From: Saturnia japonica
Taxonomy: Eukaryota > Arthropoda > Insecta > Lepidoptera > Saturniidae
Reading direction: 5' to 3'
DNA: 64,000 bases
Assembly (NCBI GenBank): GCA_033032175.1
Contig: CM065323.1
Location: 3,534,001-3,598,000 of the forward strand
Under the pieces are notes generated by a model. That model saw only the letters and a program-made list of their open reading frames with translations, did no database searches and had not been told where the DNA came from. Below are positions 44,423-55,269 of this stretch, piece after piece. Position 1 is the first letter of the stretch; the number at the start of each line of letters is the position of its first letter. The position numbers were made by a program, and so were the translations under genes.

Positions 44423-45149
44423 ACTTTTTTTATATATGTAAGATTTATACATATTACTGCACAGTCATTTCGTTTAAAAATTCAAATATTTGATCATTCT
44501 TACAAAACTAAATATATACCTAATAAGAGTTTCAACGAAGGTTCACATTAGAGCCGTAATTGTGTCAGTGCTTTGCCTTATCATATTTTTAAAAAAGCCG
44601 GCGCGGCGTCGTCTGAGTTTTTGTTTCTTAAATTAAGGACCCACGACCCATGGCCTACTATTTCTCAAGTTAAATTGCGCGTGTAATGACTTTTCTGCAC
44701 TGGACGACTTTGTAAAAAAAGGTAGGTAGAGAAAATGAAAGATAAAATGTAACCTTTTTTTGAGACATTCTTTGCAGAATAATTATAAAACTGTATCGTT
44801 CATGTATAAAAAAATAATTATATTCATATTATTTTGAAAGTAGAAGAACGCATAGCCGTGCAACTGTCTCCCGGCCAGGGTGTTTCCTTCTTCCTATTAC
44901 ATGGAATCCTTCAAGTTTAACGTGTAGACATTTGAACGAATAGATATCGTGATTTTTTTTTTAAAAGGACAAAGTATCTATGGTAGAATCCGAGAAAAAA
45001 TTATCAAAATCTGTCCAGTACCTAGTTTTTGCGTGACGCGTGCACAACGGCAAAACGCATTCATTTTATTTAAATATATAAGCTAATTCATAATAGAATA
45101 TTAGTACCAAAAAACCTTGTCAAACATGAAAGTTGTGTTCGAATGGATC
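44423..45149. other. Intergenic with a LINE C-terminal scrap
   Basis: About 44,863-44,930 (gtgcaactgtctcccggcca, then a frame reading SSYYMESFKFNV) resembles the LINE C-terminus at 7475 in degraded, frameshifted form. atcaaaatctgtccagtacc (about 45,004) is a further repeat phrase. Confidence 0.4.
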
Positions 45150-45485
45150 GCGTCGCGACCACCATATGTGAGGTGTAAAACCCGACATAGTAACACGCTT
45201 AGACTTGTCGCGTTCCGGGATCAGTCAATGTATATCCAGAATTCAAGCGTGGTGGTAGGGATTTGTACCCTAAAGGTTTGCAGCCACCATATATAACATT
45301 CTCAGTTCACCATGTGAGTATATTGTGATAAACCTGTCACCTGACTTTATTTGGTTGGTCAAGTTTGGAATCAGCCAGTGTATATCTAGCTGCAGGTCGG
45401 TATGACAGCGACTACTGTCGATGAATCATTGATTTCTCGGTGGTCACCGTTGTTTTTGGATTGTACTGTGTTTACCATCAGGTAG
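45150..45485 (+). repeat. Family 2 repeat followed by LINE-tail repeat
   Basis: gtcgcgttccgggatcagtc (about 45,209) and gtttggaatcagccagtgta (about 45,363) are the two half-units. The block ends with gatttctcggtggtcaccgt, tttggattgtactgtgttta and ccatcagg, the family-4 tail. Families 2 and 4 are thus parts of one longer element here. Confidence 0.6.
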
Positions 45486-46779
45486 GTACAGTGCCATCAC
45501 TTTTATAAAAAAATTAATTATGGACTATATAGACGGTGATTTTTTTTGGGAGTTGACTTTTAGAAATCGTAACATACGGAAAACGTTAGGCCCTCGTCAT
45601 GCGACTTTATATCTCTATCTCTTTCTATTATATACGAGTATGTGTGTTCGCGTGAGTGCGAGTATTTCGTCCGCGTGTTCAAGTAATTCAATTGTTTAAC
45701 AGATATTTTGTGTGGTGCATATATATAAAACTTGCATCGATGTGTTAATGATGATGATGATGATTTAAAATAAGATGAATGATGATTTTTTTTTATGATT
45801 TTTAAATAATATTTTACTTACTTTATTTTTAATAACTTCGTTCCTTACAGGGTTCCCGCGACCGCAAACGTTTTTTTACATCGGTGTCTTTTTATCTTGA
45901 GAACATAGATGTATATTATAATGATGTTTGCATCCTTACATGCTATGGTACTATGAGAATACTTCTCAAGCGTTCAAATTCCGAAAAATTCGGACATCGA
46001 ATCGATATTCCGCCGATGTAAACCACTCTACCGTCACACCTTTTCTACAAGTAATTTATGTCAATATACTTCAACATGTTCTAACAAATGCGAACTAAAC
46101 TTTCAAGTTGGTACACCAAACATATCTGGTCCCAACCAGTGTCCCTAATCTACTTTAGCTATTATTTTGCGAAGTTTAGACAGTCTCATGAACTAAGTTG
46201 GGGAACATGTTACATGTTCTCTAATGTCTAATCTGTGTACATTTCTATTTGCTAACGCTTTATATGTTATCTATGTTACTCTCATCATTTCTTCTGATCC
46301 CACTCAATGCTGAGTTAAAGCCTCTTGTATTGCGCGTCAACCCCATATTTCCAAGTCAGTCCACATTCATCTTTCTCCTTACTAGATCGTAAGTTCATCT
46401 CTTGATGTTTCTATGGCTCTTCGTATTTCTTCATTTCAGTACCACTTTGCTCAATCTACAAGCATTACTGCGTCATATGTGGCTCGATATGTTAACTACC
46501 ATGCTCAACTAGAAAACACCCGTACAAAACCTAGCTAAATTATTTAAAGAGAAACTTGAAACTACAGAGCGTGCCAAAGGAATATTCATACATACATACG
46601 CTTAAAAAACAACACCCCTTTTTCGCAGTCGGGTAAAAAATAAAACTTACATCGTTTTAGTGCGAAAAGTATATGACCACAATTATACGGAATGTTGAAT
46701 GACCAATTATATTTTTTTATGTAGATACGGCATTTACATCTTTACATGCAATCGTACACGCACGCACAATAAACAGCTG
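45486..46779. other. Intergenic AT-rich DNA
   Basis: (ATG)n microsatellite at about 45,748-45,763. Nothing else recognised. Confidence 0.5.
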
Positions 46780-46930
46780 AGATGCTTTAACTCTCAGTAT
46801 ACCAAGTCATCATACTAATTTCCGCTTCCGATCTTTTGCCGTAACAGCAGCACGACTGTGGAATTCGTTTTCTATTAACATCAATCTAGCCAACTCTCGG
46901 GATTCCTTCAAGTATACGCATGATTCCATG
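46780..46930 (+). pseudogene. CR1-like LINE C-terminal fragment
   Basis: One frame reads RFRSFAVTAARLWNSFSINI then NSRDSFKYTHDS, matching the usual C-terminus of CR1/L2-type RT proteins (RSFxVxxxRLWNxLPxxI ... SFKxxL). It differs from the 7475 fragment. No RT domain remains nearby. The ORFs 46928-47143 and 47038-47304 follow it but carry no recognisable motif. Confidence 0.6.
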
Positions 46931-49399
46931 CGTACATGGAGCAATGAAATATTGGTTAGATTTTTCGTTTTTTATACTAAATATTATGCACACCTTGCAT
47001 ATACCTTTTTCTTGCTCCCCTGGAAGACTGGTAGAGAATGCTTTTTAGCATTAAGCCAACAGTTTGTACTTTTTTGTGCAATAAAGAATATAATAATGAT
47101 GGGCGATTGCTTTCAATTGACTTTCGACTTGATAACGGCATGAGCAATAAGAAACTTTTGTCCTTTTCTGACAACAGAGACTCCGCCGTACGCTGTGATT
47201 TCCTATCTCTTTTGTTTCAACATGCTGATAACAAAATTTGTTCCGTGTTCAAATTATTTAGTGAGAGTAAAATGCGTCTATTTATAAAACGTCATTTTGA
47301 GTGACGATATATTTACGTAGCTATTACACGCTAACTATAAAAACAGACTGGCTAGTAAAGTGCATTTTTTTAAATAATAGCACGGCAAACTATGCCTTAA
47401 ATGGTAAGCATAAGATAATTCAAAAACGACGGCAACCATTCACAGATCGACAATCCATCGTGAGTCCAGTTGAATGTGTAGATGCTGGTGTATGGTGGAA
47501 CGCGACACAAGCATGACATTATGGCGGGTGTTTTACCTAGTGTATGGTGATCACTGGTCACATATGGTATGGTGGTATTATACCACCCAGCGAAATGTGT
47601 CAGTAAAATGCACGTGCTTGAAACCAACATTATGTATTTGGTCTTTTTATATTTTTCTTTTGCAACGTTTTTATGAGGTAACAAACAAACAGGCAGTCTA
47701 CGTGATATTAAGTGGTCATACTACGTCAGAGGCCGGACATAATAGGTTGCTGCTTCTGACGAAATAATTTATTCTTACTCAGTGAAACAAAATTCAAATA
47801 AATTCTCTGTACTGATCTTCACTATACTGTGGTTGTACTTACAGTATGTCTCTTTATGCTCCTCTTGCTGATTTCTTCCTTTTTATCGCTTGTTGTTTCC
47901 ACTTGGTTGCCCATAATAGAACTGTCCTGGTTCTTTTTGTCGATGTGACTATACGGTTAGCTGTAAGAGCCCTAAAGACTCGGAAGGTTTTGACAGTTTC
48001 TTGACTCGTAACATGGCTCGAAGGAAAATAAAAGGAGTGACCTAACACTAGAAGTGACACAAACTTTACGTCATCGTTTATAAGGGGCCGTGTTCTTGTT
48101 TTAGTCTATTCTTTGTTGAATTACGCAAACGAAGCGTTAAGTTTTGAATGTATGAGTGAACTATGGTGTTTTTAGTATTTAAGAATGTTCAATGTTTCGA
48201 ATATATTCTAGATATCCATAATCGAGTATATTGTTTTTTTTTTAGATCGTAATAATAGAATCAGTATTTTCCCACCTTCCAGATAATATTGGTCGTACAT
48301 TGATGATAATAACATTACGACCAGTTGGTGGAATTAACATTTTCCAATATTCATGTCGCATTTTGGAAACCGCGGCGTAGGTATGTGGGCTGTAAATTAC
48401 TTAATTACGATGAATAGCGGTCGCCCGGTAGTCAAAATTTTGATTGAAAGTCGGATTTAACGCCTTTTTAATATTTTTTGGGGGTTCATAGGAAGGGGGT
48501 GTATGCGGATAAGCAACAACTGTCAAACATGTAAAATTTAACATAACATGCGTCTTCAATGAGATAACGGAGCCATTATGTCAGAAAGTGTTGAAAATTA
48601 GACTTCTCGTATTCACGTTAACATGCGAAGCCGAGGTAGTAATTTCAATGATGTAATAGGTATTTTTTAAAAAAATTCATAGATTAAGTCTTAAAAAATA
48701 AATAATATAATATGATTATAAACAATCAATGTGTTTTTATTTAATTTAAATGATACCCGGTTTTTATTGCAAATTCCTTTAGAAAAAAGTCTATTTGTAC
48801 GTATTGTAATTACAATATTAATATGTTAGTTTGTTTTGAAAATAATATTGCCAATAACTTAAAAAGTACGGAAGTCATAAAAGTCTCAACATATATGCAA
48901 AATGCTAATAATACATTCAATAATAAATTTTGTATCTAAGTTTGTTTTGATTTGTAAGTAACCAAAATTATACATATGAACATTTCTTTTTATTTCTAGT
49001 TTCGATGTCCAACTGAAAATATTAATAAAAACTATCATTACGCAAATATATTAGGTACATGAAAATACATTTAAAAAAGCAGTTGCATGAGCAGGCAATA
49101 TAAATCGATCTGTGTTTAAATTAAAAACTGCATGTGCAGTGAGATTTCTATCACGACGTCAGATTTGTAATTTCCGTTCGCTCTTCCTTTTGGTTGGTGT
49201 CCAAACTGCCAATCATGTATATGTACTTACGGTATCGACAATAACATGTAGGTATAATGCATTAACAATAAAACAAATCTTAAATACAAGCAATATGTAT
49301 TTTATTTCGTCAAAAACGTTCATTACATGTATCATATTATCATCATTATATTAATACGTAAAGCAAAAACTTTTTACCCCCTTTTAAGCGTATTGCGTT
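46931..49399. other. Intergenic AT-rich DNA with a minus LINE-tail copy
   Basis: A degraded family-4 tail lies at about 47,425-47,470 (minus). The longest ORFs (47038-47304, 88 codons; 47474-47767, 97 codons) show no motif, signal peptide with context, or splice support. I leave them unannotated. Confidence 0.45.
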
Positions 49400-50155
49400 C
49401 ACGGAAGTCTGTGAGATTTGGCATGGTTAAAGCTTATATGGAGAAGGAGTGCAGAAAGCTAAAATTTATCTATAATATATGTTACTAATATTGTTACAAA
49501 AATATGTAATGTAACACACTAAGAAGGACGCTCTCGATGCCATCCTCAGAGAGTGAACCAGAGACAATACTTTGACAACTAACGAGAGTCTGTTGTTTTT
49601 GACGTGACAACGTCTTATAAATTGGTTTGCCGGGTGACACTTCAAGAAACTGCGTTACGCTCCGCTCACGTTATGCGCTCACAATGAGAGCGAGTGAGAG
49701 GCACGCGTCCCTTCCACTCGGGCATGGTTAGCCCGCCTAAGAGCGAGAGAGACAGACATAAAGTCGTTGTCACGTAAAACTTTCGCCCGTATACCGACTT
49801 TACAGGCAACCAATTTTTTGTGCTATGAAAAAGTAGTAACGTATTTCTTGAATACTCTTGGATTCCTATCAGTTTGTATAAATATAATTGTTAAAATACT
49901 AATACATAATATCTTCTATTCTTTATAGTTATCAGTTTTATTTAACACCAACGTAACAATATTTATATTAAATAAAATAAATTAATACTACAAATCCTAA
50001 CCCGACATAGAACCCCCAATATATTAACATTGTCACTCAATGAAAAGTGACAGCAAGAGATATAATATTCATTGTTTAGGTTCATACTGCAAATGTCAAT
50101 CAGAAAATAGTCTATGATTAAAAAGTCGTTGGTCGAATTTCGGTCATTGGGCGAC
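49400..50155 (+). repeat. Dispersed repeat interrupted by an LTR-like insertion
   Basis: 49,400-49,491 and 49,959-50,155 together align with 57,082-57,385 on the minus strand: gatttggcatggttaaagct, gcagaaagctaaaat, ataatattcattgtttaggt, cagaaaatagtctatgatta. The minus copy runs through without the 467-bp insert and so acts as the empty site. Confidence 0.8.
49492..49958 (+). mobile_element. Solo-LTR-like insertion, 467 bp
   Basis: Starts TGTTAC and ends GTAACA (TG...CA termini, 6-bp inversion), flanked by ATAT on both sides (49,488-49,491 and 49,959-49,962). It is absent from the homologous repeat at 57.1-57.4 kb. Inside are acgtgacaacgtc, a TATA-like ttataaattgg and a GC-rich block (gcgttacgctccgctcacgt). 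Length, termini and 4-bp duplication suit a solo LTR of a gypsy- or BEL-type element; a MITE is the alternative. Confidence 0.6.
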
Positions 50156-51169
50156 CGCTTTTATATATTATTTCCCAAAGGTGTTTTTCTCCATACAGTG
50201 CCATATTTCCGTTATTTCTACACCAAATTAATGATTCAAACACCATTGTAAAGTTTATTTTCCCCGCTATTGACGAACATGAACAAATAGTATAAAAGTA
50301 ATGTTTTCGTTAAAAAATAATTTAAAAATATTTTTCATTGGCTTTATTTCTAAAGTCTAATTTTGTGCCACAAGCAAAAATAGTGGCTTTCGAGGCACCA
50401 CAGCTGTCTTAAGGAGGGATGAAAGTTAAACATTCTAAGTGTAACACCCTCTGTTTTCCGTATATTCATATTAATCTATGCCCTCTGTGTTAGGTACTAA
50501 GGAGTAGAATGGAAAAGAAACTAATTTTATGGCAACCCTAAATAGGACAAAAATGATTTTGATATATTGAAAACCGTTAAACAAATCAAACTGGCAGATA
50601 CTAAGCGAGTTGATTATGATAATATTATACCTAAAGGAAATCGTTAAACGAATCACAAAGATTTTTATGTTCATAAATTACAAAAAGGAACTGGTCTGAT
50701 TATATTGGTCAGCCTGATACTGCAGGAACTCTTCAAAACCAATGAAGCTGATTTTCTTTTTGTTAAAAATTGTCTTGTATTTATATAAGTAGATAAAATT
50801 ATAAATTATATGTTAATATGAGCGCTGTGAGTTACTACCTTTACTAAATAGGTAAATAAAATGAATTACGGCATTATCTACGGCAATGATTCCAAAAGTG
50901 GCTTCCGAGAAAAAGGGACCAGCGGTATGCGAATGGGTTTACATTTGTCTTTGAATCGTTGAATTATTTTGGCTGATAAATAATTCTACTGTTAAAGGTA
51001 TAGCGCGATTTTGAACTTTACCCCCCATTCCAAAGCAATTGTTTACCATCAGACGTGCCGTAGATACACTTCTTTGCTAACATAGCTTTTGCTTATTTCA
51101 ATATTTGTTTTAAAAAAAATATGTATAAAAAAATTGCCTGAGCTTTCGGTGAAGTAAACCATAGCATGG
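50156..51169. other. Intergenic AT-rich DNA
   Basis: A repeat phrase gaactcttcaaaaccaatga with tttctttttgttaaaaattg (50,709-50,770) recurs near 61,320 and 61,800, and a LINE-type tail end (gtttaccatcagacgtgccg) lies at about 51,042. No genes. Confidence 0.45.
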
Positions 51170-51315
51170 TGGTAGGTTTCTAATGCTCGCCTGGCTAGCT
51201 ACCACCTTCAAGTTGAAAATCTGTCGCCGAGCATCACTAGGTGTGTCCCGGCAGCTGCACTTGAGAGCCAGTCTTCCCTCTAGGCTTAACATGTCACCAT
51301 CTTGAGACACATCGA
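51170..51315 (+). repeat. Dispersed repeat family 3, best copy
   Basis: ctcgcctggctagctaccac, aaaatctgtcgccgagcatc, ggtgtgtcccggcagctgca and ctctaggcttaacatgtcac in order. The 85-codon minus ORF 51110-51367 is a by-product. Confidence 0.7.
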
Positions 51316-51629
51316 TACTTTCTAGTAGATGAAATTGTAGCCATATTGAATAAAGAAACAGATCCATTGTGATATATTAGAGAACTTTTATTTAACAATT
51401 TCTTTTATAGCGTCCAATGAAGTTGGAAATAAAAAGCATTAATAAATCACGTAATAAATCTATGAAAACGTTTGCATGTCCGAGAAGCTTCAATGCTATT
51501 GAGGGTTCCGAATCGCAGTACGTGCAATACGGGGTCAACTTGGAAAAATATGTGAGTTATGAGACACGGAAAACGACAATAAAACAGAGCTGCTGTGTCA
51601 GCATTTTGTTTGTTAATAAATAATATACC

Positions 51630-51770
51630 TGGGCAAACGAGCACTGCTAGGTATCCTATAAGAAAGACAAACACCTATCTAGGTAAACTTGGAATGTAAA
51701 ACATTATCCAAATACAAAATTTCATCCAAATTGTTGGAGCCGTCTCCGAGAAACCAATTACATACTACAA
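51630..51770 (+). repeat. Dispersed repeat family 5, copy a
   Basis: ctgggcaaacgagcactgct, caaacacctatctaggtaaa, cttggaatgtaaaacattat and tttcatccaaattgttggag align with 63,572-63,720. Confidence 0.7.
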
Positions 51771-51832
51771 GAATTTCTTACTTAATTGTATTATTACAAT
51801 ATAGAATATGTATTTTTATTTAATAGCTTTAA

Positions 51833-51838
51833 TAAATT

Positions 51839-51844
<6 letters not shown>
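51833..51844. other. Target-site duplication of the Jockey LINE (partner 56232-56243)
   Basis: taaattgctctt here and taaattgttctt at 56,232-56,243 differ at one base. They bracket the poly(A) end and the 5' truncation point of the LINE. Confidence 0.7.
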
Positions 51845-51870
<26 letters not shown>

Positions 51871-51871
51871 G

Positions 51872-52374
51872 AACTGACTACACTGTTAGCCTTAGGGGCC
51901 CTAAAGCCGCTGCGGCTTTTACAGCTTCACCGGACTTGGGGGCGAGCGCAGAGGGCACTCAGCCGCGAAAGTTTTGTGGACGACTCGCACGAGGGTGCCA
52001 AAGTGGCCGGACCTCGGCTCGGGCGGTCGTCGCGTTCGCAAATAGGTCGCGATCTATTCGAATCCCTACACCTACGATTCGAGCTAACTAAATATACACA
52101 TAGGCACGTTCCCTTTCTCCTGGGAGGAAGGAAGGAACCGTGCGTATGTGTATTCAGTAATCGGAATGTTTCTACACTAACTAGCGCTAACTAACTAGCG
52201 TAAAAAAGAAAAAAAAAAGGTCCCTCACAGAACCTATGTACCTGTGTGGTGTGCACGTGTGTATGTTCATACGTGTGTAGTGTTGTATGTAGGTAGCTAA
52301 GTGATGCACGTACAGTGTCACTTGTATCGCGCGGGCGGTTGCCTGACCCAAGGGTTTCACACCGAGGAACGGAC
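51872..52374 (-). other. 3' UTR of the Jockey LINE with an extra block
   Basis: Ends match the 24.4-kb copy (ccgctgcggcttttacagct; gtgtggtgtgcacgtgtgta). Between gtggccggacct (52,014) and cacagaacctatg (52,228) this copy has about 210 bp that the other lacks, including an A-rich run (52,201-52,221) and a near-palindrome (gcacgttccctttctcctgg ... aaggaaggaaccgtgcgtat). Confidence 0.7.
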
Positions 52375-55269
52375 CTAGGCTTGGGTTACCGCTAGAGAGG
52401 GTGGACGTGACGGGTGTGCTGGAGCGAAATTGACCACCCGCCCTCTGCGGAGAGAACGGTGGTTACGCGGGCGTGGGCGCTGGCACGCTCTGTTTGGAGA
52501 GACGGATGTGTAATATTTATTCGAATTTTCGATGTGATCGTCGGGATCAATAAAAATATTGCGCGGCCGGCGTTTGCACCGGATGTCCGTGGGTGCCGGA
52601 ACATAAGTGGCGGCTGTTTTTATTAACGGATTCGCGTGGTTCGACGCGGTGTCGAAATACGAACGGGAGAGCTGTTTAACGTAGGCATGTATCGAAGGAA
52701 GCTCCATATCTCTATGGAGATCTACGCTTCGAACATACCACGGGGCCCCGGTGAGACGATAGAGGAACCTATTCTGTATCGATTGTAACCGTTTGAAACT
52801 CGACTCGGACATATGTGCGAACACGGCGCAACTGTATGTCAAAATTGGTCGAATACACGTCTTGTAGAGCGTGAGCTTATGTCGCGTGGACATTTTACTC
52901 ACCGAACACAACAGAGGATGCAACCGGCCCAGGACCCACGCGGCCCTGTTCCTAACCTTACGGATGTGGGGTCTAAAGGAGAGCCTACTATCTAGGGTTA
53001 CCCCTAGGTATTTGGTCTCTCTTACATACGGAATCGGATTATCGTAGAGCTTAACAGGTTTAAGCTTCCACGGTATCTGTGACGAATCCGCATCGAAGAG
53101 CATCGCGGCGCTCTTCGAGGGATTAACGGCTATACGCCACTCGTTAAACCACTTCCCGAGAGTGGTCATGGAGCGTTGGACTTTGTGTCTGAGGTGGGAT
53201 CTATTCCTATCTGAGGCATATAAGACTGTATCGTCAGCGTATAGCCCTACCTCGACCTCCGGGAGTCGAGGTAGGTCACTGACGTACAGGTTAAATAGGC
53301 TAGGAGCCAGGATCGAACCTTGGGGAACGCCTGAGCGTATTGGACGGGGCGTGGACAATTCACCTTCCACTCTATAGCGGAAGGTGCGATCTGTTAAATA
53401 GTCGCGAATTATTTTAATTAGCCTATCGGGGACTTCAAAGCGGTACAACTTGTAAATCAATCCCTCGTGCCAGACCTTATCAAAGGCCTTGGCCACGTCG
53501 AAAAAGACCGCAAGTGTACGGCGGGGTTTATAAAGTTCAGCAAAATTAAATGCAACGTGCTCCGTGAGGCGGTGCACTTGATGAGTGCAAGAATATCTAG
53601 CACGGAAACCGAATTGCTCAGGCGGATAGAGGTCTTTCTCCTCTATTATTGGCTTGAGACGGTTCAGAAGGATCCGCTCGTAAATTTTCCCTAACGTATT
53701 TAGGAGACTGATCGGGCGATAGCTGTCGGGAAGCGACGCGCTCTTGCCGGGCTTACGGATACCTATGACTATTGCCTTTTTCCAGGTGGCTGGAAAATGG
53801 CAGTGGACTATGGCTACATTGAAGATGCAGACCAATAGAGCTATGAGGCGATCAGGAAGAAGCCTAAGTACTTCATTCCTGATCCCGTCGGGACCTGGTG
53901 CTTTTCTGAGCTTAAGGCTTTTTATAATGGAAAGAACCTTCTCAGACGTGACTGGGGACAGGGAGGCTGTCGCGGGGAGCTTATCCAGCTCCCGCACGCA
54001 TCCATCGATACCCTCGACCCGGTCGGTATTTGCATCGACACTGTTCGGAGAGCACTGGCTCTCCAAACAAGTGGCGAGGCACTCCGCCTTGTCGCTGCTA
54101 TCGAAGGCGAGCGGTATACCGGGACCCCTCTCGAGGGGGGGCATAAGATAAGAAGCCTCTATTTTGAGGCTGCGAGCTAGTTTCCAGTAAGCCAGATGCG
54201 ACGGCCTTAGCCCTTCGACGAGGGCGTCCCATCTGTGACTCCTGAGTTCTAATATGCGGGCTCTAACCGCTCTCTGAAGCGCGCGTAAGCGTGCGCGGTT
54301 TTCCTCGGTCGGATAGTGGTCGTGCGCACGAGTCGCCGCGTTCTTTTCCGTCAACAACGCCCGCACGTCGGCAGGGAGTACGAAGCGGCGATCGCTCGCC
54401 TCTTCGACCTCTCTCGAGGCCTCTCCGATGCCGGCCTGCAGGTGGTCGACCAGGGAATCGATCGCGAGATCTACATCCGCAACGGACCCCAATACGTCCG
54501 GGATCCTATCTAAGCTGGACGAGGACGGCCTGTCCGCAAGATAATGTTTTAGCTTGGCATAGTCAACCACTTGGACCGAAGGAGGGCTAGAGTCGTCTGG
54601 TTGACCTAGCTGCATGATGACCGGACGGTGGTCGGAGTCGAGCTCGTGTACGACCCGAATGAGTCGTAACCGAAGCGCGATACCTTTAATGAGAGCTACA
54701 TCAAGCACTGTCGGCATACAGTTGTCTTGAAAGTGGGTGGGAGTGGGTGGCGCTATGACATCAAAGTTTAGCACGTTCGTTAGCTCTTCGAGTTTAACCC
54801 CATTACTGGAGTCTCTCCAATTGCCAAACGAAGTGTGTCCACAATTGAGGTCACCCGCTATAATGACCGATTCACCGAGCGAAAGTAGCTTTTCTAGGTC
54901 AGACCTGAGAGGCTCTTTCCTCGGCGAGAGATAAACTGAGACTAACGTTATGGACGGGTGGTCGGTCATTCCTAGTCTACACACGGATACTTCCATATTG
55001 GTAAGTATCGGAGGATCTACCGGCGTACAATATAACGATCGTTTGTAATAAATGAGAGTGCCGCCCCCGCGGCCGGCCCGGTCATTTCTTACAATATTGT
55101 AGTTCGCGATTTTCGGATCACGTTTAGCACGCTTTAAGAGCGTCTCCTGCACTAAAAGAACATCTACTTGGTGATCTTTAAGAAAGGTCGCGACGAGATC
55201 ACGCTGCGGTAGTAGGCTTCGCGCGTTAAAAAAAGAAAGATTTAACGCTTTCGGCTTAAACTTTGCCAT
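52375..55269 (-). CDS. LINE ORF2: AP endonuclease and reverse transcriptase
   Basis: 964 codons, uninterrupted. The endonuclease occupies residues about 10-220 (LSFFNARSLL, LLVQETLL, IIAGDLNCGH, ELDSDHRPVIM); it nicks target DNA. The reverse transcriptase spans about 440-760: LRKAPGPDGIRNEVL, YRPISLLNTLGKIYERIL, QFGFRARYSCTHQ, AVFFDVAKAFDKVWH, SGVPQGSILAPSLFNLYVSD, and the catalytic YADD (Asp-Asp codons 53,235-53,230, near residue 680). The C-terminus (RSYFDTASNHANPLIKTAAT, KRRPRNIFIDPDD) is the part shared with the two truncated copies. Length is usual for Jockey-type ORF2. The ATG at 55269 overlaps the end of ORF1, as often seen when ORF2 is translated by reinitiation. All key motifs look intact, but the element lacks its 5' end and promoter. 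Confidence 0.93.
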   Translation of the reverse strand: MAKFKPKALNLSFFNARSLLPQRDLVATFLKDHQVDVLLVQETLLKRAKRDPKIANYNIVRNDRAGRGGGTLIYYKRSLYCTPVDPPILTNMEVSVCRLGMTDHPSITLVSVYLSPRKEPLRSDLEKLLSLGESVIIAGDLNCGHTSFGNWRDSSNGVKLEELTNVLNFDVIAPPTPTHFQDNCMPTVLDVALIKGIALRLRLIRVVHELDSDHRPVIMQLGQPDDSSPPSVQVVDYAKLKHYLADRPSSSSLDRIPDVLGSVADVDLAIDSLVDHLQAGIGEASREVEEASDRRFVLPADVRALLTEKNAATRAHDHYPTEENRARLRALQRAVRARILELRSHRWDALVEGLRPSHLAYWKLARSLKIEASYLMPPLERGPGIPLAFDSSDKAECLATCLESQCSPNSVDANTDRVEGIDGCVRELDKLPATASLSPVTSEKVLSIIKSLKLRKAPGPDGIRNEVLRLLPDRLIALLVCIFNVAIVHCHFPATWKKAIVIGIRKPGKSASLPDSYRPISLLNTLGKIYERILLNRLKPIIEEKDLYPPEQFGFRARYSCTHQVHRLTEHVAFNFAELYKPRRTLAVFFDVAKAFDKVWHEGLIYKLYRFEVPDRLIKIIRDYLTDRTFRYRVEGELSTPRPIRSGVPQGSILAPSLFNLYVSDLPRLPEVEVGLYADDTVLYASDRNRSHLRHKVQRSMTTLGKWFNEWRIAVNPSKSAAMLFDADSSQIPWKLKPVKLYDNPIPYVRETKYLGVTLDSRLSFRPHIRKVRNRAAWVLGRLHPLLCSVSKMSTRHKLTLYKTCIRPILTYSCAVFAHMSESSFKRLQSIQNRFLYRLTGAPWYVRSVDLHRDMELPSIHAYVKQLSRSYFDTASNHANPLIKTAATYVPAPTDIRCKRRPRNIFIDPDDHIENSNKYYTSVSPNRACQRPRPRNHRSLRRGRVVNFAPAHPSRPPSLAVTQA

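Noticed and set aside
47038..47304. 88-codon plus-strand ORF with mixed composition
   Set aside because: Looked protein-like at first but has overlapping ORFs in other frames of similar quality, no motif and no splice context.
47474..47767. 97-codon plus-strand ORF, Trp/Tyr/Cys-rich
   Set aside because: Overlaps degraded repeat text and a similar-length minus ORF; composition is unlike a soluble or membrane domain.
51845..51871. Long T-run as a terminator
   Set aside because: It is the poly(A) tail of the minus-strand LINE, immediately beside its target duplication.
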